64,000 nt of DNA from assembly GCF_020283565.1 (NCBI RefSeq), contig NC_060060.1, forward strand, positions 4,216,001 through 4,280,000, in the 5' to 3' direction. Source of the stretch: Trifolium pratense (taxonomy: Eukaryota > Streptophyta > Magnoliopsida > Fabales > Fabaceae). The notes under the pieces are model-generated. The model had not been told where the DNA came from and did not search any database. It saw only the letters and a list, made by a program, of their open reading frames with translations. The first letter of the stretch is position 1. Every line of letters begins with the position of its first letter. Shown piece by piece: positions 35,401 through 47,624 of the stretch. The position numbers and the translations under genes were made by a program.

Positions 35401-38354
35401 AAGCTATCTAAAGACCTAAATTTGGACGATTTTAAAATACTGACTGCACCCTGATTGCACTCATTGTGAGTGCATTTAATCCAATTCCTTATATTACTTA
35501 TCATTTCTACGATGAGTGACCTATTTGATAATTTCATAACATATTAATAAAAGTTTTTAAATACCAATGGGTGTTGGATTTAACAATGCCTAAACTTTCC
35601 TAGCATAGCAAACCAATGTTCGAATCTTGATTGAAAGAGATATCCATATTTAGTGTCAGACACACTCGGATAGGATTATTTTTGTGAAGAGGACTTGTAG
35701 GAAACAAAAAAAGTGTATAAATAAAAGTTAAAGAGAATAATAATTTTGAAAAGTGGAAATATTGACTTGGAAGTGATGCAAGTAATATCACTTATTGTGG
35801 GACAAAAAAAATATTTAATTTTAAAAGGAGAAAAAGCCTACATTGGTATTCATGAAAAAGAGAAATAAAACTATTGTTAGGCCCACATTTGTTAAGAGTA
35901 TTTTTTGGGTATTTGGTTCTTGCAATTCATAGTATGTATAGAGGAAACTTCATTAGTAATTTTTTATTATAACATATTTAATTAATATATTTTCATAAAA
36001 TCCTAAACTTTTTAATTTGTCTAGGAATTTGAACCCTATTTTTGTTGCCTCCTACCCGTGATCTATTCATTCTTTTTCAGGTCTAGTTAATTTGTCTAGA
36101 CATGTGACCTCTATTTTACACACATATTCATTTAGAAAATATTTTGTTTGTTTTGTTTTTTTATAAGGTATTTTGTGTTTATTTGCAAGTTTTTTAACCA
36201 TTGGAGATTTGGACTATGCACGTGAGATCATGTGGGACTTTTCTTCTCTTGCATGATTTTGGATTTGGAGATCCTCATAATTTTTCTTGTAGTGTATTTT
36301 TGATACAAAAAATAAATATTTTATTTAAATTAATATAAGTATGATAGTATTATTTAAGTTATCTTTTTTGACCAAATTAATTATTAATTACGTTTTACAA
36401 ATTCCTAGAAAAATGTAAAAATGTTACATTACAATGTTTTTCTATAACATTGAATTCCCGTGAACATAATTTAGTTGGTTGAAACATTACAATACGCAGG
36501 TCTCTAGTTCAAACTCATGATTCTCTGTATACTCCCCTTAGGGGATGAAATTCTAGAGATGAAATTCTGGTTGCCAGATTACTTGACAAAAAAATAAAAA
36601 TGGAATTACATAAATTTCATTCACATGAATCATTTACAAACTAAGGTTTCAATCACTTAATATCCTACAATTTGCGCATGCTTTAGGCACAGAACAATAA
36701 AAAAAAAAAGATTGATTGGTAAGGGATGTACCTTCCAATTAATATATCATGTCAAAGCCTTTAATACAGTTGGTGGTGTCCTTATTATCTCAACAATCTG
36801 TCCCTTCTATAGGACCCACCTTTTAGTCCTTTTAATTCTTTTTCTTTGATTTTGCTCAATTTTCATGCACCCTCTTTGAAACCTTATACCAAAAAAATGA
36901 ATTGAGCAATAAATGAAATTACCAAAAATTCCTTTGTCTTATATCTTATCATATGAATGGCTTCAATTATTAAAGTTACCGTTATTTTTAGTAGTTATTA
37001 TTTACCACCTAAGGATGTGATGTGACTCTTATCTTGCATGGATTTTAGTAGTTATTATTTCCTTAAAGGATTTGAGCAGAATGTTATCCTGTTGATTAAG
37101 TGCTAACAATGAGTTTTGCTATGTATTTGTCTTTGGATTTTACAGCAACTATCTCTCAAAGGGTTCGCCGGCGACACAGCGAAGGCTCATGCAAAGACAA
37201 GCATGATTGCAGGAGAGGGAGTAAGCAACATCAGAACTGTTGCAGCATTCAATGCACAAAACAAGATGCTATCCACCTTTTGTCACGAGCTACGTGTCCC
37301 ACAGAGCCAAAGTCTGCGCCGAAGTTTGACATCAGGACTCTTATTCGGCTTATCTCAGTTAGCCCTTTATGCATCTGAAGCTCTTATTCTATGGTACGGT
37401 GCACATTTAGTAAGCAAAGGCCTTTCCACATTCTCAAAAGTCATCAAGGTATTTGTTGTCTTGGTGATCACCGCGAATTCTGTGGCAGAAACTGTTAGTC
37501 TTGCTCCCGAGATAATCCGTGGTGGTGAAGCTGTTGGTTCGGTTTTCTCAATCCTTGACCGATCAACTAGAATTGACCCTGATGATCCTGATGCAGAACT
37601 GGTTGAATCCGTTCGTGGTGAGATTGAACTTAGACATGTTGATTTCGCATACCCTTCTAGGCCCGATGTGATGGTGTTCAAAGATTTCAGCCTTAGAATT
37701 CGCGCAGGTCAGAGTCAAGCTCTTGTCGGGGCAAGTGGTTCAGGGAAGAGTTCTGTTATTGCATTGATAGAACGTTTCTACGATCCAATTGTTGGTAAAG
37801 TAATGATCGACGGAAAGGACATTAGGAGGTTGAATTTAAAGTCTTTAAGGCTTAAGATTGGTTTAGTGCAACAAGAACCGGCGTTATTTGCATCTAGCAT
37901 TTTTGACAACATTGCATATGGCAAAGAAGGCGCAACCGAAGCTGAAGTGATCGACGCTGCCCGTAAGGCCAATGTGCATGGATTTGTGAGTGGTTTACCC
38001 GAAGGTTACAAGACGCCAGTCGGTGAAAGAGGCGTGCAACTCTCCGGCGGTCAAAAGCAAAGGATTGCTATTGCAAGAGCTGTTCTTAAGGACCCTACAA
38101 TACTTTTACTTGACGAGGCAACAAGTGCGCTCGACGCCGAATCCGAATGTGTACTACAAGAAGCCTTAGAGAGATTAATGAGGGGTAGAACCACCGTACT
38201 CGTGGCTCATCGTTTGTCTACCATTAGAGGGGTCGATTGCATTGGTGTCGTGCAAGATGGTCGCATTGTCGAGCAAGGAAGTCATTCTGAACTCATTAGT
38301 AGGCCAGAAGGAGCTTATTCTAGACTCTTGCAGCTACAACATCATCACATTTGA
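29451..38354 (+). CDS. ABCB19: ABC transporter B19-type (ABCB19/PGP19/MDR1), auxin-exporter family
   Basis: Ten exons: 29451-29699, 29809-29863, 30288-30463, 31113-31313, 31885-32144, 32263-32579, 32684-32907, 33011-33830, 33919-34160, 37146-38354. All junctions are GT/AG and in frame; 3753 nt, 1250 aa. It is a full transporter, TMD1-NBD1-TMD2-NBD2. NBD1: Walker [10 protein letters not shown] (398-406), signature LSGGQ (502-506), Walker B ILLLDE (522-527). NBD2: Walker [10 protein letters not shown] (1043-1051), LSGGQ (1147-1151), ILLLDE (1167-1172). A Ser/Arg-rich linker (about 605-665, [20 protein letters not shown]) matches the ABCB19 regulatory linker. The N-terminus ([26 protein letters not shown]) and C-terminus ([11 protein letters not shown]) follow Arabidopsis ABCB19 (1252 aa). 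Family knowledge: it is a plasma-membrane exporter acting in polar auxin transport, and brassinosteroid export has also been reported. All ATPase motifs are intact. Confidence 0.97.
29864..30287 (+). other. ABCB19 intron 2
   Basis: A 424-bp T-rich intron with a (TG)-rich stretch near 30005-30045. No element is recognised. Confidence 0.9.
30464..31112 (+). other. ABCB19 intron 3
   Basis: A 649-bp intron. The part at about 30890-31060 repeats GACAC-rich motifs in two blocks (ACACGTGTGTTGGGCACCAGA and ACACGTGCCGGACACCAGAG). This GC-richer patch resembles a dispersed repeat, but no termini are identified. Confidence 0.85.
31314..31884 (+). other. ABCB19 intron 4
   Basis: A 571-bp AT-rich intron. 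Nothing is recognised in it. Confidence 0.9.
35176..35386 (+). mobile_element. MITE (PIF/Harbinger-like), 211 bp
   Basis: TIRs of about 45 bp: TGCTCCGTTTGGATTAG on the left, GGCCCCGTTTGGAATAG on the right (reverse complement). Both continue through TTATTTTTGAGCTTATGC. It is flanked by TTA on both sides (35173-35175 and 35387-35389). It lies in ABCB19 intron 9 with no coding capacity. Confidence 0.7.
36465..36600 (+). repeat. SINE-like repeat, family B, copy 1
   Basis: TTTAGTTGGTTGAAACATTAC, a box B-like TCTAGTTCAAACTC, then ATTCTGGTTGCCAGATTACT and TGACAAAAAAA tail. It shares its layout with copies at 45656 and 60985. It sits in ABCB19 intron 9. Confidence 0.5.
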
Positions 38355-38640
38355 GACATAAAAAACAGATTTTATTTGATAAAATATGATTATGATGATA
38401 ATGACTTTGTGAGTTGATAATTATGTTTGGTCCCATTAACCTCATGCTTTGATTTTTCCTTAATTTAGATGTAGATATGTGTTCTATATGAGGTTTGTAC
38501 CTTAAGGACAAAAGTACTCTATTTTTCAATAGAGTATCAAGTATTATATATTATTAATTATTAATCATATTTTCAAAGGTGCATAAGCATGTTATCTATC
38601 TGTTTTTGTTTTAGCTTTTCTTGTACTTTACTATTAATAT
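38355..38640 (+). other. ABCB19 3' UTR region
   Basis: Sequence after the TGA, T-rich, with AT-rich near-upstream motifs but no decisive poly(A) signal. The end of the transcript is not determined. Confidence 0.4.
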
Positions 38641-41629
38641 AAATTCAGTTCCAACAATTGCATGTTGTGTTGCCTTTTGCCTTTTTCTCCATGCATGTGT
38701 GTTTGTCACATGATCTTTTTTTTAGTTGAAGATAAACACAACTTTTTTCTTTGAGAGGGTCCCTAACAAGGACTAGTAGCAATGTTTATCTTTTTTTTAA
38801 CAAAATGGAGATTAAATAAGTTGAGGCATGTGGTATGAATTATTATTGGTAATAAGGGATGGATGAAATATTTTTTTAATATATGCTTTTAAATCTTTAA
38901 ATGACCAACTTGATGTTGTCTAAAAGGATTTCCTTCTTTGGCCATTCATTCAACATGAAGGAAACTTTATCACTACAATTAGCTAAAAATGAATGCTCCT
39001 TTATATCTCAAGGATTTGGGAAGGGGGTATGATCCATATGCTGTAGGGCATGTTTGGATTCACTTTCAAGAAAGCCAAAAGTGATTATAAAGACTTATTC
39101 ATTTTGGTAATTTGAGAATGTTTTTAGCTAAGATTTATAGCCTATGTTTGGTTCTAAGTTTGGACTTCCTAAAAATCTTAGCTAAGATTTTACCACAAAT
39201 TTGCTATGTTTGGATCCCCACTTTAATTGATTCTAGTCCCAAAATCAATTCTACACAAAAGCTAAGCATATGCTTGTTTCCGCGGTTGCATGGTGGGTTG
39301 ACCAACAGTTAGGATTTATTGCTTCTTAAAATCATTTTTGTTACCGTAAAACCAAACTTCAAGACGTGATTTTTACACTCAGATTTATATTTTAACTCGC
39401 TTTTATATGGAAGTATCTATACATATACTATTTAATTAAAATGAATTTTATAAAATCAACTCGATTAAAATAATTTTTTAACTACACAAGTAACCTTCAC
39501 TGAAAAGGATACCACCATACATATGTGTACTTGCACTACAAGAAAAGTAATCATCAAAGAAAAGTTAAAAGAGTGGTTGGTCCCTTTTGAAGGTCCTAAA
39601 AAAATTTGAAGTTCCAATACAATGTCAGTGTAACAATATAAGAGAAAATTGTGATTGAGAGTAAGTGTAAGGTAAAGACAAAGGCATAGCTATAAGCAAG
39701 AGGAAATGAGAAAATGATAGGTGAGCTAGGAAAATAGTGGTCATAATTTTGGGTGTGGAAACAATTTTTTTTCAAAGACATTTTCCTGTTGGCAAGATTG
39801 ATGTATCACATCATTGAGCCTCAATTATGTATGCCTTGCATGTATTTTTGCAAGATATATTTCAATTCAAGATGATCTTGTTAAGCCACTACAAGCCTAG
39901 GGCTAAGCCTTTTTATACAAAAAGACAAAAGTTCTCCAATTATTTGAGATATAAATTGTGTAATAAGATGAAAAATGTGTACTTCATTGCTATAAAATTG
40001 ACATAATTTGTTTGTGGTTCCTATAAAAAATATATTTGTTGTTTTTAGTTCAACATTTAATTAAAATATTGATTTTAATTTTCCTCAATCTCTCATTTGA
40101 AACTAAAAGCACAAAAAATTATCTTTTTAAGAGACTAAATAAATAATTTTTTTGAGGAAAATTTTCCTAGCCAAATATTAATTTGTTAATTGTTATCAAT
40201 TTTTATTAGAATAAAAAATATATTCAACATCCCTAAAAAATATATCTAACATGTCTAATTTTTGTAAGCCTTCAATAAATAAAATTAAACCCAATAAATT
40301 TAAGAAAAATGCTAACATGTCTAGATTTATTCAAGGCAAATTTTCCATCTATAAAATCATATTCAGCTCGAAGAATTAGTCTCTAAAATTATTTGTACAA
40401 ATACTTGATTCACACACTATATCCAACACTTTTAAGCATGAAAATGACATTTTACCAAATTAGTGAATAAAAAGAATTTTGTGATGTGTATATATATCTT
40501 AGGGAGTGGAATGAAGAAATTGCATTGGTTAAGGTTAGAATTAGAAAGGAAGGTAATTATTATGATATCACATAAAGTGAAGAGTCTAAGGTCAAGATGT
40601 AATTTCAGAAAAAAAGAGCAGAAGTGAATCTAGTGATATATACTGTGATAGATTATGGAGAGTGAAGAAAGAATCTATCTAAGTTGTGTTGTGTACTCTC
40701 ACTATGTTGTTGTGAAAGTGGTTAAATGGTCCACAGGCTGTCTTTTTTGCAGTACAACTTTGTTGTCTACTACTACTTCCCTTTCTTGTTAACTTTGCTA
40801 TTTCTTACTTTTACTATTTCAAAGTACTTTCTTTTATACCTTCATTTTCTTTTCATCAAAATAAACATATTACTAGAGTTTTTGGTATTTATTTATTATA
40901 AGAAAAAGTTTGTTTTTTAAGTTTATAAAATGTTTGATGTATCTGGTCTATAAGATACATCAATATGGATCAGATACATCAAATATTTTATAAATTTAAA
41001 AATATCTTTTTTTATAATAAAGATTAAAGGAAGTATAATTTTAGGTAGTAAATGTAAAAAAAAAAAAATTATCAACCAATCACCGTACTTTGTTCAATCT
41101 TTAAAATGCACTAAACAAATAAAATAACACTTTTTTTAGGATATATTCTATCTAATTGGTGGTCAGGACCCTAATTTAGGTTTGCGGATAACTTATAATG
41201 AATAAGTTCGTACGATCAAATAAACATGTTTAGTGACGATTTTCTCTCATAAACGTAAAATATTTTTTAACTAGTTTATAGTATTTTATAAGAAACTACG
41301 TTAAGTAGCATTAGAACTTATAAATTACATGTTTTTTTTCCCTCATTTTTATTATCCTCATTATTTTAATGGAATTTTATGCCATTTTATATTTATCGAT
41401 TAACCAACCTCTCAAATTTTACTAAACTCTTTAATTTAACTACTAACCAACTTATCAACACTATCAACCAATGTATCTATTACTTTTTAGAGAAACATAG
41501 CCTAAATCTTCATCAAATGGTCATATATACTAATTAACCCTTTGATATACAAATACCATATTGAAATATTTTCATGAAGCCATAAACCCCCACCTTCTCA
41601 AGCTCTCTCACAATACAAGACATATACTT
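38641..41629. other. Gene-free spacer
   Basis: No gene recognised. At 39535 a lone CACTA-type end, CACTACAAGAAAAG, has no partner nearby. At 39045-39370 several TGTTTGG.T motifs suggest an old TIR element but cannot be bounded. At 40930-40990 a short inverted repeat (GATGTATCTG / CAGATACATC) is seen. Confidence 0.35.
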
Positions 41630-41775
41630 ATTAACGAGCTCTCTCTAGGACGAATTGTTCAAAAGAACCTGAATTTGATTTCTAGTAAGAACAATTTTTG
41701 ACCAAATTTTACCTATTTTACGGCTGAACTCCGGATTACTGAAGCTCTATTCCTCCGAGAATCAGACAGTTAATA
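41630..41775 (+). repeat. SINE-like repeat, family D, copy 4
   Basis: GAACCTGAATTTGATTTC, AACAATTTTTGACCAAATTTT, ACGGCTGAACTCCGGATTAC, TGAAGC, then CCGAGAATCAGACAGTTAA and an A run. Same order as the copy at 13190. Confidence 0.5.
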
Positions 41776-42540
41776 AAAAAAAAATGCTTGTGAATCAAAT
41801 GGTGCAGCATGACTGAATTTTCTGTGTAAAAGTGGGTCCTCAACATGTTGAAATTAGATTCTAAAATGGTACATTTCAACATTTGTACAGAAAATTTAAA
41901 CCAGCTTTTATATTTTGTGTGAGTCTTTTGCACAACATACATTTTTGACCATATAATGTTCTGATTCTGAACATTTTCAGAATCCAATAGTTCATCAACC
42001 TAGCCCCATGTCTTCTGGCAACACCACACATACATTGTATATAATTGAGGTTTTGAATTTTTCCAATTTATAGTGTGCTTATGGCAGTGCATGATGAGAT
42101 ATAAAACATTATAATAAAATTGACAACAAACAATTACTGTTTTTTTCTGGTAAATATATTGCATTGGATTCACTGGCTTCTTGACCCTTAAATTTGACTT
42201 ATTCATTTACAATTTCAGAGATAAGATTATAAAGGGACCCTTTTTGTCAGTTTGTTATGACATCAAGCATGGTAATTTTCTTCAACACACTTTTGATCTT
42301 ACCTCACTCAATCTGACACTATTGTGGACAAACAAAGGTTATTGAATTGAAGCAAAGGTTCACTTGTGTTTGGTATGACTCATGTTGTTATACTAAAAAA
42401 AAAAAGAAGAAATTCTTTTAAATTTTAATTAGTTTGTCTTAATTATAATAATATTTGTTTTGTGTTTTATACGACCTCCATGGAGAGGGGATGAATTTGC
42501 AAACACTTTAACGCCAAAGTTAGTATGTATTTGCGGTGAA

Positions 42541-42830
42541 TGTTAGCGTTTAGAATAAATCAAGATGTTAGATGTGGTATTTTGGACTTGGGTCAGTCCT
42601 AAGTCCAATCAAGAATCGTAGGACTTTAAGGGTGGATAAAGTTTAATATAATATACGGTAGATGTTGCTCTACGTAACTATTAATGTTAAAAAAGTTTCA
42701 TATCGGTCATAAGATGACCTAAATATATGTTTATATAGTAGGATAATCCTCGCCATACAAGTCGATTTTTTAGGGTTGAATTAGCCCCATTATTCAATTC
42801 TGATATGGTATCAAAGTATCTTCCACCCAA
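42541..42830 (+). mobile_element. LTR retrotransposon relic with tRNA-iMet primer-binding site
   Basis: AGTTTCATATCGGTCATAAG, TTTATATAGTAGGATAATCC and GGTTGAATTAGCCCC are typical of the 3' part of a plant LTR. It is followed at 42805 by TGGTATCAAAG, close to the consensus primer-binding site TGGTATCAGAGC for initiator tRNA-Met. No coding part follows. The 5' limit is uncertain. Confidence 0.55.
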
Positions 42831-44517
42831 TTCTCAATTCTAATAATTAACTCATAGTATTACTCGGTCTCACGACTGAGTCAATGATTAAACCGATATC
42901 ATTTCAATAAAAAAGCTGGATATAGAGCTAACATTTTATTTAAAATAAAAATAAAATAGAAAGAATAATCTATGAACACAATATGTAGTACATTCCTTAC
43001 AACAATGTTGGGAAATTTATGAGGTGAGACAACTTGCACATCTCTCTCACAATGATAGAGCTCCAAATTTACAATTTTAATATTTTATTTTTGGATAAAT
43101 TTTTAATATATCTTTTTGACAAATTTACAAATTTTAATATCTTTTTGAAATCTTAATTTTTTTTTAATATCCATTTATTTTTTATAAGCATGGGACATAA
43201 ACCAAATTTAATAATTTAAGTTTTTTTTTTAATTTAAAATATAATAAATTTGACTCATTTACAATAATGACACTAAAAAATTAACCGCATTTAACTAAAT
43301 TTCTTAGGACTAATAAAAGTATTTGTTTCTTTTCTTAATTTCATAATAGTGACACAGGAGAAATGCTTTTCAAATTTTAGAGTTTTTTACTCTTCAAGCT
43401 ACTTAGCCTCTCAAACTTTTATATACAAAAATTGAAATGTCAGTATAAATTATTTACAAAGATTCCTATGACCACATACCCCAAAAGAGAGGGTAATTAT
43501 TTTTCAAAGTGTTTGCATATGTTACCAGTTAAAAACACATCTGTTCAATGGTCAACACATATTAATGTTCATTGCATAGTAGTGTGATGTAACAGCCATA
43601 TCATTGGGAAGCTTCATAAATAGCTTTCATGTTGAGAATGTGGTGACTTTAGAGTCCACGAGGGGTTTAATTATGTATCAATACAATTGTAGGAGTATTT
43701 TTATTATTCATTTAATAAAGTAAAAATATATATATTTTTTGTAGGAATTTGCCATCAATATTTGAGGACATATTATATAAAAAATAAATAAAAATATTTT
43801 AGGACATAGAGAAAAACATGGAACCATGTCACAAGCTGGGATCATATAAAAAGTGAAAATACACTCAGCTAACAAAAATAGATTTATTAAATCTTCCAAA
43901 TTTGTGGTACAAGATTAAAATTTAGTGAAATCCACAAAAATTTCAATTAGTAATAAAAAATGTACATTAATGATTTCTCCATCATGCTTCTTGAAAAAAA
44001 AATGATTTCTCCATCATGGCTACATAATAATTATTTGAAGAAACAACATATTTAATGTTGTAATGATTTCGATTGATGTATTCTCTATGAATTTGAATGA
44101 ATAAATATTATTGTTTTTGAGTAAATAAAAAAAAAAAAACATATTTGATGTTGTATTTGTGGACATGATAAGAATATGTGCATTAATAAAATTCCACACA
44201 TAAGAGAGCAGAAATACTACTCATCATGTAATGTTGAATCAATCAAATTTTTGTTAACACGTTTGTCTAATTTTGATTTGTTAAAATTTGTCTTTTTATT
44301 ATTTGGAAATAACAACTTGATGTTAATGCATGTGCCTACTTCTAGGTTTATGTGTCTGCTTCATGATCCAACATTAATTGATTCATCCCTATCACCAAAG
44401 TTTACAACTTTTTCTTGTTCTCATTCTTCATTATTATGTACTTGCATTTCTTTTTTACTTTCCCTTTCTTTCTTTCCATCCAATTCTCGTTTATGAAATT
44501 GATCTTATTGAGATAAG
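42831..44517. other. Gene-free spacer
   Basis: AT-rich with no recognisable gene or bounded element. An open frame at 44176-44496 has no family resemblance. Confidence 0.4.
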
Positions 44518-45521
44518 TGTTGTGAATTCGGACCGAAAACTACATCAATAAAACTTTTGATGTGTGGGACAAATGAATTGAAGCATTGTGGTCGTGGGTT
44601 CGTGCCCCACGGTGGACGTCAATTGTTGTGAATTCGGACCAAAAACCACACCAATAAAACCTTTGACGTGTGAGACAAATAAATTGGAGGAAAACAAATC
44701 TTCAAGAGTACGGAAAGCTACAATCCGGGATTTGAAGAGGGTATGGTTTAACTTGTGGATTGTCCTAAAAATCCAAGGGCAATTGGAGGCAAGCATTTTT
44801 CGGGAGTACGGGGAGGTAGACTCGGGTGGCCGAAGAGGGTGTGGTGTAATCTTGTGGAACAACACGGTGGTTGATGGAAAATTGACATCACCATCGTTTT
44901 AAAGGCAAGGTGGAGATTTGTTGCAAATTGCCTTGAAAACGTGGAAAAATAGCAAAAGCTGTTGTTTTGGTGGTTTTGGTGCCCTAGGCGAAATTCTAGT
45001 GCCCCGGGCGAAAATTTCAGTAGAAATGGAGTTGACATTCTGTTTCTACGCCCCAGGCGGAAAAACGCGCAGTGTTATATATATGTCACGTTTTCTGATA
45101 TTTGTAAGAGGTTTTTAGGATTTTTAAAGCCAACAAACAGACTAGGGTTAAAAGAGTAACATCTTGGGAAGACTCTAGGGTTGGAGAATCACTCTATCAC
45201 CTTGGGAAACACTTGTTGATTGAAATCTCTTGGTCACTGGAAGAGATTTGGAAAAATGGTAGAATTAGGGTTGAAGTCTAATTCTTGTAACTCTATTGTG
45301 AGATTTCATGGTAATCAAGAACATCATTTGATAGTGGATCGGAGAGTCTCTCTCCCCTAGATTAGGTCGGTTTTGACTGAACTGGGTAAACATTCGCCTC
45401 ATGTTCTTTACGGTTTTATCGCTTATCTTGTGATTATTATTGCTATTTCCACGTTTTGATTACTTATTCAATTTGCTCCACACATCAAGATTATTGATGT
45501 GATTTTAAAGAATTCACAGCA
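44518..45521 (+). mobile_element. Solo LTR (copia-like), 1004 bp, with perfect 5-bp TSD
   Basis: Starts TGTTGTGAATTCGG, ends GAATTCACAGCA, and is flanked by ATAAG on both sides (44513-44517 and 45522-45526). The body matches the minus-strand LTR at 26895-27735 (CTAGGGTT..., TTGATTGAAATCTCTTGGTCAC, GTCTCTCTCCCCTAGA, ACTGAACTGGGTAAAC). The start is duplicated inside: TTGTGAATTCGGACCAAAAACC recurs about 107 bp in, near 44625. No internal retroelement domain is adjacent, hence a solo LTR left by recombination. Confidence 0.85.
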
Positions 45522-45655
45522 ATAAGATCCTGATATGTGTTGTTTTGTAATTTTCTATTATTATTATTATTTTGAGTGTTTATAGTTCTTATATACATCT
45601 ACAACATTAACTAAAAGTGTTGGATTTGTGACATGTTGTTATTAACCCAATAAAT

Positions 45656-45787
45656 ATCATAAGTTTAATTCAGTTGGTAAGGACATCACATATATTATGT
45701 AAGAGCTATAGTTTGAATTCCGGACACTCCAGTTATTCATTTTAAGGTTGAATTTCTAACCATTAAGCTACTAGACTAGAAAAAAAA
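45656..45787 (+). repeat. SINE-like repeat, family B, copy 2
   Basis: TTTAATTCAGTTGGTAAGGAC, ACATATATTATG, a box B-like TAGTTTGAATTCCGG, ACACTCCAGTTATTCATTTT, then CTAACCATTAAGCTACTAGAC and an A run. Matches the minus copy at 60985. Confidence 0.6.
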
Positions 45788-47366
45788 TCTCTTTCAGTTA
45801 CCCCCTTATAATGTGAAGATTATGTCTTTTGAGCCCTTCATTGAATATGTCATCTCATCATTTATGAGAAATCTTAAGTTAGTATATCACATGAGGGGTT
45901 AAAAGAACGAAATATTAACATTAGGATAATAAAAAAAATACTATAAAAGAGAGTTTTTTTTTTTTTTTTTACTTAACTAACATTATAGAGAGTTAAACAC
46001 TATTTTACCCAAAACTTTATAAACTAGAAATCCTCCAACCTCGGTTATAGAAAAACAAAGTTCCTAGATTTAAGAGTAGAATAATAAGGAGATTGAGAAT
46101 TCGATCTCCACTAGTATATATGTAAAAAAATGAAGTGCACTCTAGTTTTTTTCACACCTGGTAAAAAAAAAAAGGTTTTTCTTCTCTTTATTTTATTGCT
46201 TAATACTTTTTCTGGAAAAGAAGTATAAATAAAAAGGAGTAATAGGTTTTGTTGAGTTCTTCAAAGGTGATATTGGTAAGTTAGGTCTTCACATATTCTA
46301 ATGGTCTACAAAATTTATGGGCTTGGCCTTTTTCTTTGAGTGTTTTTTGGACAGAGAGCCCAATTTATATTATTGAAGGCCTATAATATATGATGACGGT
46401 TGATCTTCGCCCCCTTCTAAATTGATAAGAATCTCACTATGTTCTCCCATCTAACGAGACATATTTTCCAGTGGTACAAATCTTACCGGGAGATATATTT
46501 CGATAATGTTTTTTCTAGTGTGAGCAATCCTGGAAGTGAAGAACAACCATTTTAATTACTTTTTTTTTATCAAGTTAATTACTTTATTCTCAAGCCCAAA
46601 CTAGTAATGTTATTGGATGTTTGCTCTTTTTACTCATGTTGCTCAAAACAGGCAAAACACACTATCAGAAACTAGGTCGACATAGTACTTACGGAGAAAA
46701 AGGATAAAAAAAAACTACCGAGATTCGAGGGGCTTTTGAGAAACACAAGGGAGGGTGAATGAATTTGCGAACAAACTAACATATAGTTTAATACAAGCAT
46801 AAAACAACAAGATGTCTACAAATGTGACAAAATTAAAATGATTGGAGTACCTATTTTTTTGGATCGATAACGTTGAGGTAGAAATCAATGATTGATCCAT
46901 ATATAATAAATTGAAGTTTATATGTCAATATGATTTGAGCTATAAAGGCTAATAGGTGTCAGAGGTCTTTGGTTAAACTCCAGAAAACGGATTAAAAAAA
47001 TATTAATCTAAAAAATTAATATCATTGGCCGTTTCAAAATTAAAAATCTGACTCAAACGAATACCGCAACAAGATAAAAAAAAACTATATAATTAATGTC
47101 GTGCCAAGACAACGAACAAAATAACAATGTGCTCAAACTTTTTTTTTTACTGAAAAATAGAAAAGAAAAACAAAATCTATGCGTAATTCACTTAGTAGAT
47201 AAATAAAGACAAAATACAAACTACTCAACACATTGAACAATATTTAGTTTTATTTATGTTTAATTTGAATTGTAATTGTTTTAGTTTTATTTTAGTTAAA
47301 GTGATTTAAGCCCAATAGCGGCCTAAAGACTTGGCCTTATGGCCCATTATTGAAATATGAGGACTC
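45788..47366. other. Gene-free spacer
   Basis: Contains poly-A and poly-T runs (e.g. 45955-45971) and possible CACTA-like ends (TTTTTTCTAGTGTG near 46509, CACTATCAGAAAC near 46660). None can be paired. No gene is seen. Confidence 0.35.
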
Positions 47367-47375
47367 TTTCCTTTA

Positions 47376-47624
47376 GAACCCCCCCACCCCACACTTACAT
47401 ATCTTTTCTCACCCTCGAAATTCTAATTTTTCCCTTGAATAAAAATTTCGGAATGCGTTTGCCGAAGTTTTTCAAGGTCAAATTTGGGAAAAATTCGGAA
47501 ACTACGTTCCGGAGTTTGTATTCAAGACCAAAAAATGCTCTCTGATATTTTTATTCAAGGGTAAAAATGGAAATTTGGGTGGGAGAAAAGATATGGGTGT
47601 GTGTGGGGGGAAGATAATTTTTCC
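47376..47624. mobile_element. Mutator-like MITE with 9-bp TSD
   Basis: Long imperfect inverted arms: CATATCTTTTCTCACCCTCG...TTTTTCCCTTGAATAAAAAT on the left, and ATTTTTATTCAAGGGTAAAAATGG...GAGAAAAGATATG on the right. The 9-bp TTTCCTTTA flanks both ends (47367-47375 and 47625-47633). A 9-bp duplication is the Mutator signature. The centre has a further hairpin (CGGAATGCG / CGTTCCG). No transposase. Confidence 0.6.

Larger units (their letters stand above)
34161..37145 (+). other. ABCB19 intron 9, enlarged
   Basis: A 2985-bp intron, by far the largest of the gene, between [11 protein letters not shown] and QLSLKGFAG. It carries a complete MITE (35176-35386), a SINE copy (36465-36600), and near 36283-36296 a CACTA-type end TTTTTCTTGTAGTG without a partner. 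The splice sites are normal. Confidence 0.85.

Noticed and set aside
36283..39548. TTTTTCTTGTAGTG at 36283 and CACTACAAGAAAAG at 39535 as two ends of one CACTA element
   Set aside because: The orientation is wrong: the right-type end comes first and the left-type end second, with the last ABCB19 exon between them. They are unrelated single ends.
44176..44496. 106-aa plus-strand open frame
   Set aside because: Low-complexity composition, no start context, splice evidence or family resemblance.
44545..45159. Several overlapping open frames of about 65-105 aa
   Set aside because: They lie inside the solo LTR, overlap on both strands and match no domain.
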